From Hymenobacter sp. BT188 (GTDB taxonomy: Bacteria > Bacteroidota > Bacteroidia > Cytophagales > Hymenobacteraceae), in assembly GCF_014333585.1 (NCBI RefSeq), contig NZ_JACSCW010000003.1:124001-188000 (forward strand): 64,000 bases of DNA. The letters are read 5' to 3'. The notes below the pieces were generated by a model. That model was not told the DNA's origin and did not search any database. It worked only from the letters and a program-made list of their open reading frames with translations. A program made the translations under genes and the position numbers. Shown here one piece after another: positions 52,994-62,700 of the stretch; position 1 is the first letter of the stretch, and the number at the start of each line of letters is the position of its first letter.

Positions 52994-54655
52994 TTACCAG
53001 CGCTTGAATACCGAAAAGATGCGCAAGCCATCGGCCCGGATGGTATATACCTCCCGCCCTAAGCTGTCGGGGTAGGTTTTGGGGCGAGCGCCGTAGTAAT
53101 GGTAAGCGGTCAGAAAGTAGCGGGCTTCCGTGGGCGTCTCTGCCTGGCTGGGGATGTAGTGCAGACGCGTACGCTGACTGGGGGGCAAAATCAGCATGTT
53201 ATTGTCTAGGTAGCTCGGGTTGCCGCTGATAGTTATCTGCGGATTTGGATCGTGGGCCAGCACCCATTCCAACCCTTCCCTGTAGGACAGGCCCCAGTAA
53301 TCCAACTCAAACAGCCGCTCGGCCGTGCTGGGGGGCAAAAAGCTGAAATATACGTACTGATGCGGATGAAGCCGAACCATGCGTACCACAGTGTAAGCGC
53401 CTTCCAAGGCAGCAGCGGCGAGTAGCATGGTCGCGGCCCAGGCCCGCAATCGGGAAGCGTGGCGCGAAAGCGTATACAGATGTTGCAGGCCCCAAACGGC
53501 CAGAATTAGCAACGCGGGATAGATAAAAAACAGATGCCGCCACGCGTTGTACAGAATGGAATTCAGCCCGATAACCAGCAAAGGCGGTACCAGCAGCCAT
53601 AGCAGCAGCAACAGGTTTTGGCGGTGCTCCGGCGTCCGCAGAAACGGGCGCCACGGCCGTAACAAAGAACGCAGCGTTAGTAAAAAGCCCCCCACGGCCG
53701 CCAAAGAGTACGCTAAAGGCGTCGTGACCAGAATCCACCCTGGAATGTAGTGCCAGGGCATCGGATCGACAGGCAAATGAATGGTGTTGCCCCAATACAG
53801 AAGCGTGCCTTTGAAAGGGTATTTACTTAAGCTGTGAAAGGAAGCCAGTAGGTTCGTCAATGGCGCCTCCCAAAGCGCCGGCCAGCCGATGAGAATAGCG
53901 ACCGGAGTAATGGCCAAATACAGCAATGTACTCTGTACGAGCTGCCGATTAAGAACCCTTTGCTCATTCGACCGGGATAACAACTCCAACCCCACCATGC
54001 CCACTGTGAAAGCTACCAGCAGCATACCGAGTATGCGAATATCCACCGTAAGGGCCGTAACCAAGGCGTGCAGTAACGCTCTTGGAAGAGAAGGCTGCCG
54101 GATAAAGCAGAGTAAGGAGTAAATGCTGAGCGTGAACAACGCCATGAAGACGATGTCCTTGGCATTGTAAAACGCATCGGCAAAAAGACGAGGCGAAAGC
54201 ACTAATAAAAGCGTCGTAAGCAGGCCCCAGCGCCAGCTTTTTAGGTATAAACTGCTGAGCCGAAATAATGCGTACACCCCGGCCACAAAGACCAGAAAAA
54301 TGCACAAGTGCCGCACATAATAGCCGACTTGGGCGTCGCCCCGCGTGAGCACGAAGCTCACCAACGCCATCGGTATCTCAAACGCGACGCCATGGTCGTT
54401 TTCTATGTAGTTTTTGAGTGGCGGAATGAGCCGGTAACCAGCTTGATTTTGAACCAGAGTAGGCGCTATTAGCTCCGCGATGTACTTGACATTCACCATC
54501 CCGTTCAGCCGATCCACCCGCTCATCGGCCGATACGCCGTAGTCGTGGTGCAGCAACAGGCCCAGCAGAACGAGCAAGCCAAAAAATAAGCTGACAATAA
54601 AACGTTGACGACGAGTCGGCAAAATCTTGTTAATCAGGCTGCTAAGGTGAATCAA
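52994..54655 (-). CDS. GT-C type membrane glycosyltransferase, tandem paralogue 1
   Basis: A 553-residue protein with a TTG start (54653-54655); no ATG lies in a suitable place upstream before an in-frame stop, and the start matches its paralogue's N-terminus. Same order of motifs: HHDYGVSADERVDRLNGMVN, LLLVLSPRLFADAFYNAKDI, RHLFFIYPALLILAVWGLQH, GLSYREGLEWVLAHDPNPQI. It ends 21 bases before its paralogue starts, on the same strand. The close similarity marks a tandem duplication. The two may use different donors or acceptors, or act together. Confidence 0.85.
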   Translation of the reverse strand: MIHLSSLINKILPTRRQRFIVSLFFGLLVLLGLLLHHDYGVSADERVDRLNGMVNVKYIAELIAPTLVQNQAGYRLIPPLKNYIENDHGVAFEIPMALVSFVLTRGDAQVGYYVRHLCIFLVFVAGVYALFRLSSLYLKSWRWGLLTTLLLVLSPRLFADAFYNAKDIVFMALFTLSIYSLLCFIRQPSLPRALLHALVTALTVDIRILGMLLVAFTVGMVGLELLSRSNEQRVLNRQLVQSTLLYLAITPVAILIGWPALWEAPLTNLLASFHSLSKYPFKGTLLYWGNTIHLPVDPMPWHYIPGWILVTTPLAYSLAAVGGFLLTLRSLLRPWRPFLRTPEHRQNLLLLLWLLVPPLLVIGLNSILYNAWRHLFFIYPALLILAVWGLQHLYTLSRHASRLRAWAATMLLAAAALEGAYTVVRMVRLHPHQYVYFSFLPPSTAERLFELDYWGLSYREGLEWVLAHDPNPQITISGNPSYLDNNMLILPPSQRTRLHYIPSQAETPTEARYFLTAYHYYGARPKTYPDSLGREVYTIRADGLRIFSVFKRW

Positions 54656-54784
54656 GCTAAGACGTATGTTTAATTCAAGTAAGACTCAGATGGCGCAGGG
54701 TTGATCATTAGCTGCGCTGACCTTCAGTACAATGAGAAGAGCTAGGATACATCCCTCCACCGTTAGGTCATTTCACTTCGCTTC

Positions 54785-56845
54785 TTAAAAATCTGTGTCG
54801 AGCCCCAGCCGCTGCTTCATCTCGCGCAGCGATGGAAACTTCTCAGCCAGATATTCAAACTTATCAGCCGAAGTATACAGCTTACGCGCGGTCTGCACCT
54901 GCTCCCCCATAATGGGCTGCACCGTGAGGCGCGGATAGCCCGTACGCCGCCGCAACTCCGTCAGAAACTCAATTCGAAAATCGTTGAACTGATCAATCTG
55001 AATAGGATTATCAACCAGTAGCTCAATCACATGCTGCTCATTAGCCGTCACCGCCCGGTTCAGCACCATGTACTCGCTCATGCGGTCCTGGGTCCGTTTT
55101 TCCTCTTTCAATTCCTGCCACACACGCTGAAGCAGTTCTTCATCCACGGTGGGTAGGCCCAGAGCAGGACCGCTCGGCTCAGCCACTTCCTGGGGGGCAT
55201 TTTTGACCACCGCAGCTTGCTGGGCTACCTGTGCTTTCAGGTCTTTCAGACTCGGAATCTTACTGCCACCATTCAGCGGCTTCAAGGAGGCCAATGAGGG
55301 AGCGGGGGGCAATTTTGGAGTGGGCGCGGTTTGGCCCGGCTCGTGGCCAGCCACACTGGGCGCGCCGGTATCCACGTGCGGAACCGTATCAAGCACCTGA
55401 TGCTGCTCCGTTGGCAGGTCAGCCTCTTCATCCTCGATGCTGGGTGTGTCGTGCAATTCCTCGACGCCACTTTCCACCGGAATTATCTCCTCTGGTTCGG
55501 CTGGCGCTGAAATGAGTTCTGATTCTACTAAAGCCGTGCTGGGGGGCATTTTGGCCGCTCCATTGCTCGAAGCTGAAGGAATAGCCGCAGGCGTTCCTGA
55601 CGCGGGCGCTGCTGTCGGCTGCGCTATTGGGGCGCTGGCTTTAGCTATAATAGGCGACTGGGGAGCATTCTGCGGCGCTGAGCTACTTACGCTACTTTTT
55701 TTTTTAGCCTCGCCGTTGGAGCCAGCGCCCAGCTCGCGGGCAAACTGCACGGCCCCATTCAGATACGTCAGCTTCATCAGCGTCAGCTCCACGTGCAGAC
55801 GCTGGTTTTTAGCTTGCTTAAACTCCCGGTCGCACTGGCTCACCAGGTTCAGGGCCGAGAGCAGAAAGGGCAGCGGAGCCGCCTGCGCCTGCCGCACGTA
55901 GCGCGCCCGAATGCCTTCGGATACTTCCAGCAGCTGCACCGTCACGGGGTCTTTGCACACCAGCAAGCCCCGCAGGTGCTCGGCTGCCCCCACCACAAAG
56001 TTGTGCAGGTCGAAGCCATTCTGCATGATTTCCTCCAGCAAAAGCAACGAGCCAGAGAGGTTTTCACTCACCAAAAAATCAACCAGCCGGAAGTAATACT
56101 CATAATCCAGAATGTGCAGGTTCTGCACTACATCCTGATAGCGGAGCGAGTTGCCCGAAAACGTAACCATCTGATCAAAGATGGACAAAGCGTCGCGTAA
56201 AGCGCCATCGGCCTTCTGCGCCACCAGGTGCAAAGCGTCGGGCTCAGCCGTAATCTGCTCCTGCTTTGCGATATAACCCAGGTGCCCCACAATGTCATCG
56301 ACCCGAATCCGGTTGAAGTCGAAGATCTGGCAGCGCGACAAAATCGTGGGGATGATCTTGTGCCGCTCGGTGGTGGCCAGAATGAAAATGGCGTAGGAAG
56401 GTGGCTCTTCCAGGGTCTTCAGAAAGGCATTGAAGGCCGCGTTGGAGAGCATGTGCACCTCATCGATAATATAGATCTTGTACTTGCCGGTTTGGGGGGC
56501 GTAGCGCACCTGCTCCACCAGCGAGCGAATATCCTCGACAGAGTTATTGGAAGCTGCATCCAGCTCGTGCACATTGAATGACGCGTTCTGGTTGAACGAG
56601 CGGCAGGATTCGCACTGGTCGCAGGCTTCGGTTTCGGGCGAGAGATTCTGGCAGTTGATGGTCTTGGCCAGAATGCGGGCACAGGTGGTTTTGCCCACCC
56701 CGCGCGGACCGCAAAACAGGAAGGCTTGGGCCAGGTGGTTGCTGACAATGGCGTTTTGCAGCGTGGTAGTCACGTGCTGCTGCCCCACCACGCTCCGAAA
56801 AGTGGCAGGACGGTACTTACGGGCCGAAACGACGAAATTTTCCAT
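54785..56845 (-). CDS. dnaX: DNA polymerase III subunit gamma/tau
   Basis: From ATG 56843-56845 the product has 686 residues; the frame extends 30 codons upstream without homology. It starts MENFVVSARKYRPATF. Clamp-loader ATPase: Walker A GPRGVGKT 46-53, zinc cysteines at about 65, 75, 78 and 81, DEVH box 128-131, sensor 1 ILATTERHKI and SRCQIFDFNR. After about residue 370 comes a low-complexity Ala/Pro/Ser/Glu linker and a C-terminal tau domain. An A10 run at codons 381-384 gives an immediate stop in either other frame, so short (gamma-like) and full (tau) forms are both plausible. The tmRNA gene diverges just upstream. Confidence 0.96.
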   Translation of the reverse strand: MENFVVSARKYRPATFRSVVGQQHVTTTLQNAIVSNHLAQAFLFCGPRGVGKTTCARILAKTINCQNLSPETEACDQCESCRSFNQNASFNVHELDAASNNSVEDIRSLVEQVRYAPQTGKYKIYIIDEVHMLSNAAFNAFLKTLEEPPSYAIFILATTERHKIIPTILSRCQIFDFNRIRVDDIVGHLGYIAKQEQITAEPDALHLVAQKADGALRDALSIFDQMVTFSGNSLRYQDVVQNLHILDYEYYFRLVDFLVSENLSGSLLLLEEIMQNGFDLHNFVVGAAEHLRGLLVCKDPVTVQLLEVSEGIRARYVRQAQAAPLPFLLSALNLVSQCDREFKQAKNQRLHVELTLMKLTYLNGAVQFARELGAGSNGEAKKKSSVSSSAPQNAPQSPIIAKASAPIAQPTAAPASGTPAAIPSASSNGAAKMPPSTALVESELISAPAEPEEIIPVESGVEELHDTPSIEDEEADLPTEQHQVLDTVPHVDTGAPSVAGHEPGQTAPTPKLPPAPSLASLKPLNGGSKIPSLKDLKAQVAQQAAVVKNAPQEVAEPSGPALGLPTVDEELLQRVWQELKEEKRTQDRMSEYMVLNRAVTANEQHVIELLVDNPIQIDQFNDFRIEFLTELRRRTGYPRLTVQPIMGEQVQTARKLYTSADKFEYLAEKFPSLREMKQRLGLDTDF
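55696..55705 (-). promoter_or_regulatory. A10 slippage site in dnaX
   Basis: On the coding strand the sequence is GAGGCT, ten A, GTAGCGTAAG, read as E-A-K-K-K-S-S in the zero frame. One extra A (or a -1 ribosomal shift) gives K-K-K-K then TAG. One fewer A (or +1) gives K-K-K-V-A then TAA. Either way a protein of about 384-385 residues ends right after the clamp-loader core. Confidence 0.75.
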
Positions 56846-57002
56846 ACTTCTATCTACAAAGATACCCTGAAAGGAAAGGAACCCCAAGTCAGAGCTTGGG
56901 ATTACATGTGCTGGAACAAAAAAGCCCCCCGACAACGTTTTCTCAGTGATGTGCGTACATTCGCACCCCGCTCTTCGGTGCGGGCATCGTTCTTTCTAAT
57001 TT

Positions 57003-57372
57003 GGGGCTGACTGGAATTGACAGCTTGTGCAGGTCGCGAGTAAGCGTGTCAGGAGTTGAATGGATCTCCTGTTAAAAAGTCATTCAAACAGTAAATGGCG
57101 AGTATAGCTACGCCATGGCTGCTTAGTCTAGGTACTAAGTAATGCCATCGTTCCGCATCCGTCTTCCTTTTCACGGGTGAGCACGGGACGTCGTAAGTAA
57201 AGGGATAGTTTGGGTAGAGGTGTGATGCTCAGGCGAAAACAACTGCATCTAAGGGAAATTCAAAGGCCTGATGTGCGCCCGGATTTCTCCGACAATTCAA
57301 GCATAGATACACACGTAGAAAGCTCGTCGGTTTCCTTGTCTGGACCAGGGTTCGAATCCCTGCAGCTCCACT
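57003..57372 (+). ncRNA. ssrA: Transfer-messenger RNA (tmRNA)
   Basis: The 5' end GGGGCTGACTGGAATTGACA and the 3' end with the T-arm GGTTCGAATCC and acceptor CAGCTCC (57363-57369) are diagnostic. GGGGCTG pairs with CAGCTCC. The tag frame is 57094-57126: the resume codon is probably AAT, giving N-G-E-Y-S-Y-A-M-A-A and TAG, with the alanine added by the charged RNA in front. The final residues AMAA fit the hydrophobic, Clp-type degradation signal. The CCA end is not encoded (ACT follows the acceptor stem). tmRNA rescues stalled ribosomes with SmpB. It is divergent from dnaX. The 3' end is a classic integration site and marks the edge of the AT-rich region downstream. Confidence 0.95.
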
Positions 57373-57375
57373 GAA

Positions 57376-57410
57376 TAGGCCTTCCTGGTATCGGGAAGGC
57401 CTATTTTTAT
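57376..57410 (+). terminator. Terminator after tmRNA
   Basis: AATAGGCCTTCC pairs with GGAAGGCCTATT around an 8-base loop, followed by TTTATTTTAT. It begins 4 bases after the tmRNA 3' end. Confidence 0.9.
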
Positions 57411-57777
57411 TTTATACTGACAGTTTTACTGTCAAAATCCTCCATTTTTGCATGACAAGCATAATAAAGCCACTTTAAACAACACATTGCTCAATGTCAT
57501 TTTAACGGAGAATCTGGTGTGGCTCTTATAGACGGCCATTCCGAAGTAGCAGGATAATTTGAATATTAATGAGCGGTGTATGGCGTTAAGCTGGTCTACA
57601 CTGGGACTAGACGCAAATCTTAAAGTAGAGTAGCTAGGGTAAACAAAAGCACCAGTTTTGATGACAAAGATCTTTTATTCCACTACCAAGTCGAGTTACT
57701 AATCTTTCGCAATTATGGGTGTAAGGTTTGGTACACCCATAATTGCGATGGAGGCTTTTTAAATGCAAACTGTGGTT
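57411..57777. other. AT-rich intergenic stretch at the start of the putative island
   Basis: About 370 bases with no convincing gene. It contains a small inverted repeat TGACAGTTTTACTGTCA (57418-57434) just past the tmRNA terminator and the longer hairpin at 57707-57748. I found no second copy of the tmRNA 3' end here and no integrase. Confidence 0.6.
57707..57748. repeat. Perfect inverted repeat with 16-base arms
   Basis: TCGCAATTATGGGTGT pairs perfectly with ACACCCATAATTGCGA across 10 bases. It lies 30 bases past the stop of the 170-residue gene. No T-run follows, so it may be an RNA 3'-end structure or a protein site. Confidence 0.85.
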
Positions 57778-58290
57778 TTACAAAAGCATTATTTTGTATT
57801 TGAAGTCTCTTTCTTCTAAGAGTGGGCCGATAGCCGACATGCGTTTTCTATCTGCTTTAATATCTAGTGGATCTTCGCTGGCTAGCACTTTCTCTACTAC
57901 ATATTCATCACTAGCGCATCCTTCCGAATCATAGCAAAGCAAATACTCACCCGGATCATTGTCTTCGCTCTCAGGATAGCTTAATATAAGACCACGACGT
58001 AAGCCGTGCTCTTGAACCGGCAAAAGCGCGTCCTGGATGTGCCTCGTTTTATCTTTTATAGCATTGTAAGTTTCTTTAAGGAGGGTAGCTTGGGCTCGAA
58101 GCTTTTGTTCCGCTTTGTTAGCTTCATCAAACTGATCATGTCCTATGATACTGTCTACTCCAAAAACAGCCATTTTGTCTTCAAGGGCTTCATGTTGGAT
58201 ATTTATTGCGGCGATTAAGTCTCTGGCAGAAGCGCGATGCTTGCTGCATTGACGTAGCAATGTAAGAAGGGGGGTAACCATTGAAGACAT
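57778..58290 (-). CDS. Hypothetical protein, 170 residues
   Basis: A protein I do not recognise. The start is ATG 58288-58290, with a second ATG three codons on. The first 95 residues are predicted helical, with RDLIAAINIQHEALEDKMAV and NKAEQKLRAQATLLKETYNA looking like a coiled coil. The second half is acidic and beta-like (LILSYPESEDNDPGEYLLCY). There are no membrane segments or signal peptide. AT-rich codon use is unlike the genes before tmRNA. It is the first gene after the tmRNA and could be a cargo gene of the element. Confidence 0.6.
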   Translation of the reverse strand: MSSMVTPLLTLLRQCSKHRASARDLIAAINIQHEALEDKMAVFGVDSIIGHDQFDEANKAEQKLRAQATLLKETYNAIKDKTRHIQDALLPVQEHGLRRGLILSYPESEDNDPGEYLLCYDSEGCASDEYVVEKVLASEDPLDIKADRKRMSAIGPLLEERDFKYKIMLL

Positions 58291-59023
58291 GAGATAGGGG
58301 TTAAGTTGAATAACCCAAATTTACGTTATGTGATACATTAGCTCAGCACAGATTACCTATTAATATGATAGCTGGTTGTGGTACAAATGCTGCCTTATAA
58401 ATAACTGTAAGCTCAACAAGGCGCGGAGCAATCCTGTATTTTACCCTATGGTCACCGAGAAAAATATAGCATGTGCTCTTCTCACTGGGGTAGTACAAAG
58501 CTAACTACGCTGTTCACCGGGCTTTTCACCGGGCTTTCGGCCCAATGGTAGGTAATCCATCCCGGTGAAATGGAACCAGACGGATGCCATATGCTCCTGA
58601 TATCCCAGATCCCGTGCGCTAATTAATTTTCACCTGCGTTGGGCTAGGGAGCTGTGCGATTACATAGGAGAGATCACGTACTAGCCCAACCAGGCGAATT
58701 TATGTCGTATTGATTGCGACGCGGGCAGATTTTAGATCCCCTTAGGTTCGTTAGGTAGGCGAATGGAAAATAGATCCTCCTGGGCTTGAAAGCCTAGGTG
58801 CTTAAAGCTCTTAGTACAGATGATATTTTGTGACTGTATAAGTATATCCAATTAATCCATTTATAGGATAGCCGCTAAAGGGTAAAGTTCACATTCACAT
58901 TTACTTTATGTTGCGCTTGTGACTAAGTAAGGTAAATGAGGAGCGTAATGTTGACAATGATCATGTGCTAATTAGAATTTCGTAGTCTTTATGCGTTTAA
59001 GGGGAAGGTTAATATTTTATTAA

Positions 59024-59230
59024 ATGGCTGACAATCAAACAATTGATCTAATAGGCCAATGCTGTATTCTCATTTTCATTATCGTAACTATCATATTTAG
59101 AGGTACTTACTGTGTTCTGGCGACGATTTTCGTTGCTTGCATGGGCGAAGCCCCACCACCCGCACAGGGGTTGGGGTGCAATTGCAGAGGAGCGGCCCCG
59201 CTATGTGAGGATGGAAATGAGTACCCGTAA
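59024..59230 (+). CDS. Doubtful small membrane protein, 68 residues
   Basis: The frame begins MADNQTIDLIG and has one hydrophobic span (QCCILIFIIVTIIFRGTYCV) followed by a cysteine/proline-rich tail. The tail is written in the GC-rich patch and differs from the first half in base composition, so the frame may have run by chance from an AT-rich start into foreign sequence. No family recognised. Confidence 0.25.
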   Translation: MADNQTIDLIGQCCILIFIIVTIIFRGTYCVLATIFVACMGEAPPPAQGLGCNCRGAAPLCEDGNEYP

Positions 59231-59505
59231 GCGTTTAGATAGGAAAGTGGGCGCGCTGCCCCACCAGAGGATCAGGGGTTAAACCGGCCCATCATCGCCT
59301 CCTTTTAGCCGTTTTCGGGGATGCAATCGACCGCCTGACCGCGCAGGTAGTCTTTAGCCTTCGCGCTGCGAGGCCTCCGGGCTGCCATCAGACCACCCCA
59401 TTCGCGACTTTGTTTAATTAACTTCCTGATAGATTGTTAATTAACCCCTTATTTTACGTATTTATATGGTCCCTGTCCTTATGGACAGCACGTCACGCAC
59501 TACCC

Positions 59506-59527
59506 GCAGGGTGCAATTGCACCCTGC
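59506..59527. repeat. Perfect 22-base palindrome
   Basis: GCAGGGTGCAATTGCACCCTGC is self-complementary over all 22 bases. Its core GGGTGCAATTGCA also occurs at 59174-59186. A dyad without a loop is more like a protein-binding site or a recombination site than a terminator. Confidence 0.9.
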
Positions 59528-59744
59528 TTTTCAACGATATATGAGGATGGACTTAATTAGTTGAGGCTGAAAAAGTGCGTAAAGAAGCTTGGACGAAGCA
59601 AATAATAGTAACCAGAAAAGCCTTGCTAGGAGATGCAAATACTACAAACGCTCTTTAATGTTAAGACATAGAGCCGGATTTAGGATTCAATAACCTGTGT
59701 AGAATACGATTGCGGTACAGGTTTATGCTAGTGCTGCGCACTTC

Positions 59745-62700
59745 TCATACTTCAATGCGTACTGGAGCAGCACCTAAATCACCATTTCGCCAGCGGACTA
59801 CTGGGTCTTTAATGGGTGTGTAAGTCGGTTTTGCTGTAAGGGCTGCGTGGATAAACCAAATTTCGTATTGTTCCCCTTTTTGTTTCTGCCAAAGGGTAAA
59901 TGCTACACGCCATTGCCTTTCACTTACTTCAAAAACCGTTTTTTTTATCTCGGAAGTAGCTTTTACTTCAATGTAACGGATAATCTCATTATTTCTTTTT
60001 ACAATAAAATCACATCCTTCACTAATGGTTTTTTCAGTGTTACCGTGAATCAATTCATAATGAATTCCTTCGGTGATATTGAAGTACCGCACATAGGTAG
60101 AAGTATTTTCTAATCGAGTAAAGGAGGCGTCTACATTATACTCTTTCTGCAATTGTTTCCACACGACTTCCTCGCCTCGTTCACCTATACCTTTTCGCAG
60201 GGTGGGACCGGGTTTAGCAGAAAGCGTGCTGCTACTAGATTCGGCAGCGCTGCCATCATGGATACCCTTCTGTCGTTCTCCTATTTCGGCCGGTGTAGTG
60301 ATTGTCGGTTCAAATGGACGTTCCATAAAGTTATCTACATCGAGAGCCGGAGCCTGTTCCAGTCGTTTCTTCTCTTGTTCTCGCTGCGACTGCTGCTTGG
60401 CCCGTTGAGCTTGAATTGCAGCCTCTATATCTATTCCGTCGGCCACAGCTTGTTTATAAGCATCCCAGCGTGCTTTTTCGTCTGGCAGCATTTGTTGTTC
60501 CAAATGCGCACGAGCAGTAGTCTTCCAGTTTAAATTTTGCAGTAGATAAAGAGATGCTTCACTCTCTCTAGCATATGTGGCTGGTAAGCTTTCAAAAATA
60601 ACTTCAGTAACTGGCTGCCATTGTCCCTCTCCATCGGGGCCCACTACATATAGCCAAGGGGTATTTTCTAGTAAACGTCGCAGATGGCTTGGAAAAGAAG
60701 TAAGGCGATCGGTACCATAAAACCACGAGTGACGCCCATTTAAGGCATTGAGACTTTTGATTTGGCTAACTGCTTTTAGTAAAATCTCCCATGTCAGAAA
60801 AGAAAGTTCTGGAGTAAAAGGACTTACGTTGAGCATCTCATCGAATCCTTCGAGCTTATAATCGAGGGTAGACGTAGAGCGAGTTGAATGAATACCTTGC
60901 AGCGATTGCTTATGGGCTTCAGAAAATCTTGGGTCGAATTGCACTACCCATGGATGGTCATATTTAAAGCCGAAGCCCTTCAACAAATTATCCCATTCTT
61001 TTACCCCACTGTTCTTGTAAAAGTCAGCATCTACGAGTGAGATGCCTTTGCTGTGTTGAAGGTAACTGTGTAAAGATTCGTCCGGTAAATAGGCTTCTTG
61101 AAAAGAGCAAAAAACGACCTTTTTACCCGGCTGCGTCAGTGCCCTCACGAACCGCACGTCGGAGTCTTGCACCATCTCCACTAACTCGCGCCGTTTTTCA
61201 CTTCCTAGCGCGTATGCAGCTGCTATAAGTCGAAAATGCCGAAGTGCCGATTTCTTGTTTGGTGTAAAACCATCATTGCGGGAGTAGAGCGGCAAAATAT
61301 TAAGCCGAATCTCATCAAGTAGATCAGGTTTTTTAATGCCTAGTTGAGTTACAAAGTTGCGAGCTGGTTTTGAGTCAATCGTGGCGAAGTCTAAACAGTT
61401 AGCCCGTTGTTCCAAGACTCCATCTTCAAACGGCAGGAATACTTGAGCTTTATCATCAGCATCGAAAGGAGCAGAGTACGCGTTGCCACGCAAGCGCATA
61501 AAAGGTTGATAGCGTAAGAAGCCAGCAGACCGGGCATTACCGCCGGAAGTGGACTTTTGCCATAACCCAACTTGTCGCGCAGTACCTAAAAAGCCATACA
61601 ACTTTCGCATCCAGGCTGCTGTTTGAGCGCTCAGGAATGTAGGAGTAAACAGTTGCACCGCAGCTGCGGCAGAAATTTCGGGTATCTGTAGCTCCTGCTT
61701 CAAGTAAGTGTACAGAGTTGGGGTTGCGTCGGCTGTGATAATAGGAGGGAGCCAGTGGGAATGGCCTGGCCATAAGAACTCAAGCTGCTTGCGGGCGTCA
61801 AGAAGACTTGTCAACTCGCGGCTGCCGGCTAACAATAGCTGTGTAGCTGGCTGATGGTAGCGTTCGTTAACGATAGGCAGAAACGCTTCCTGTGAAGAAA
61901 GTGACTCTTTTAAGGCCTGGAATAATTTCGTGTAAATAGGACTTCGGTTGTATTCCTTATCCGGTCTTGCCAGAGGGAGTAAGTTGAGCGTTCCTACTGT
62001 TAGCAGATTGTGCTTTTTAAAATATGGCAGCGTTTGCTGAAGAAGTGCCCCCAGTTCATCCATAAGGCTATTATTCACGGCCAAACCTACCTTAAGGTTC
62101 TCCCTTGAGGGCGTTGTTACGAAGGGTGCATGAACAAGAAAATGTAGTGAAGTCTTATGCGTAGTCTCAAAAAAAACGAAAGCAAAACTGTTTTCCGCTG
62201 GAACAAGCTTAGTAGGGCCCTCTTGTTCTGATAAACGGAAAGCTAGTGCCAGCCGCTGAGGCGCTCTTAATTGCTGAAAGTCAGTATGCTGTACCGGAGC
62301 TTGAAAAAACAGGTAGCGTTGCTTAATTATATCATTGTCGTTTACCACTTCTTCCAGCGACTGAATAGACGCAAGAGCGGTATCAAATCCCACGTGCCCA
62401 CGCTTACTAATAATTCGATGCTCAGCTCCCCAGCTCATCTGAATTTCACCTAGGTTTCGCAGAAACAGCAGATTGAATCCCTCTAGCGTCTGCAATTTGG
62501 TTTCAATAGCTTGGTAAGTACTACCTATCGCTTCTTCGCCTCCAGCAAACGGTAACGTAATGATAGTGTGGTCATATTCAGCATTTACTGAGGTAATAAT
62601 GGGTACAATGTAGTCTTCAATTTCAAAGTCGAAATTCCCAGACTGAATACGGGGGCGACTTGTAATCTTGAAAACTGACTTGAAGCCAATGCCAAAGCGG

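Larger units (their letters stand above)
58291..59744. other. Gene-poor AT-rich region, about 1.45 kb
   Basis: No well-supported gene. It contains a tandem TTCACCGGGCTT unit at about 58513-58536, a weak 68-codon frame at 59024-59230, a short GC-rich patch (about 59140-59400) unlike its surroundings, and the 22-base palindrome at 59506-59527. The GC-rich patch inside an AT-rich stretch suggests a mosaic of inserted or decayed pieces. Confidence 0.6.

Noticed and set aside
57330..57372. A tRNA-like 3' half (TTCGAATCC arm)
   Set aside because: The matching 5' end 370 bases earlier (GGGGCTGACTGGAATTGACA) and the internal tag frame show it is tmRNA, not a tRNA.
57778..58290. The 170-residue gene as a toxin or antitoxin
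   Set aside because: No partner gene in an operon-like arrangement and no motif of a known toxin-antitoxin family; left as unknown.
58513..58536. Short tandem TTCACCGGGCTT unit as a possible CRISPR-like repeat
   Set aside because: Only two units, no spacers, and no cas genes. I saw no CRISPR array anywhere in the window.
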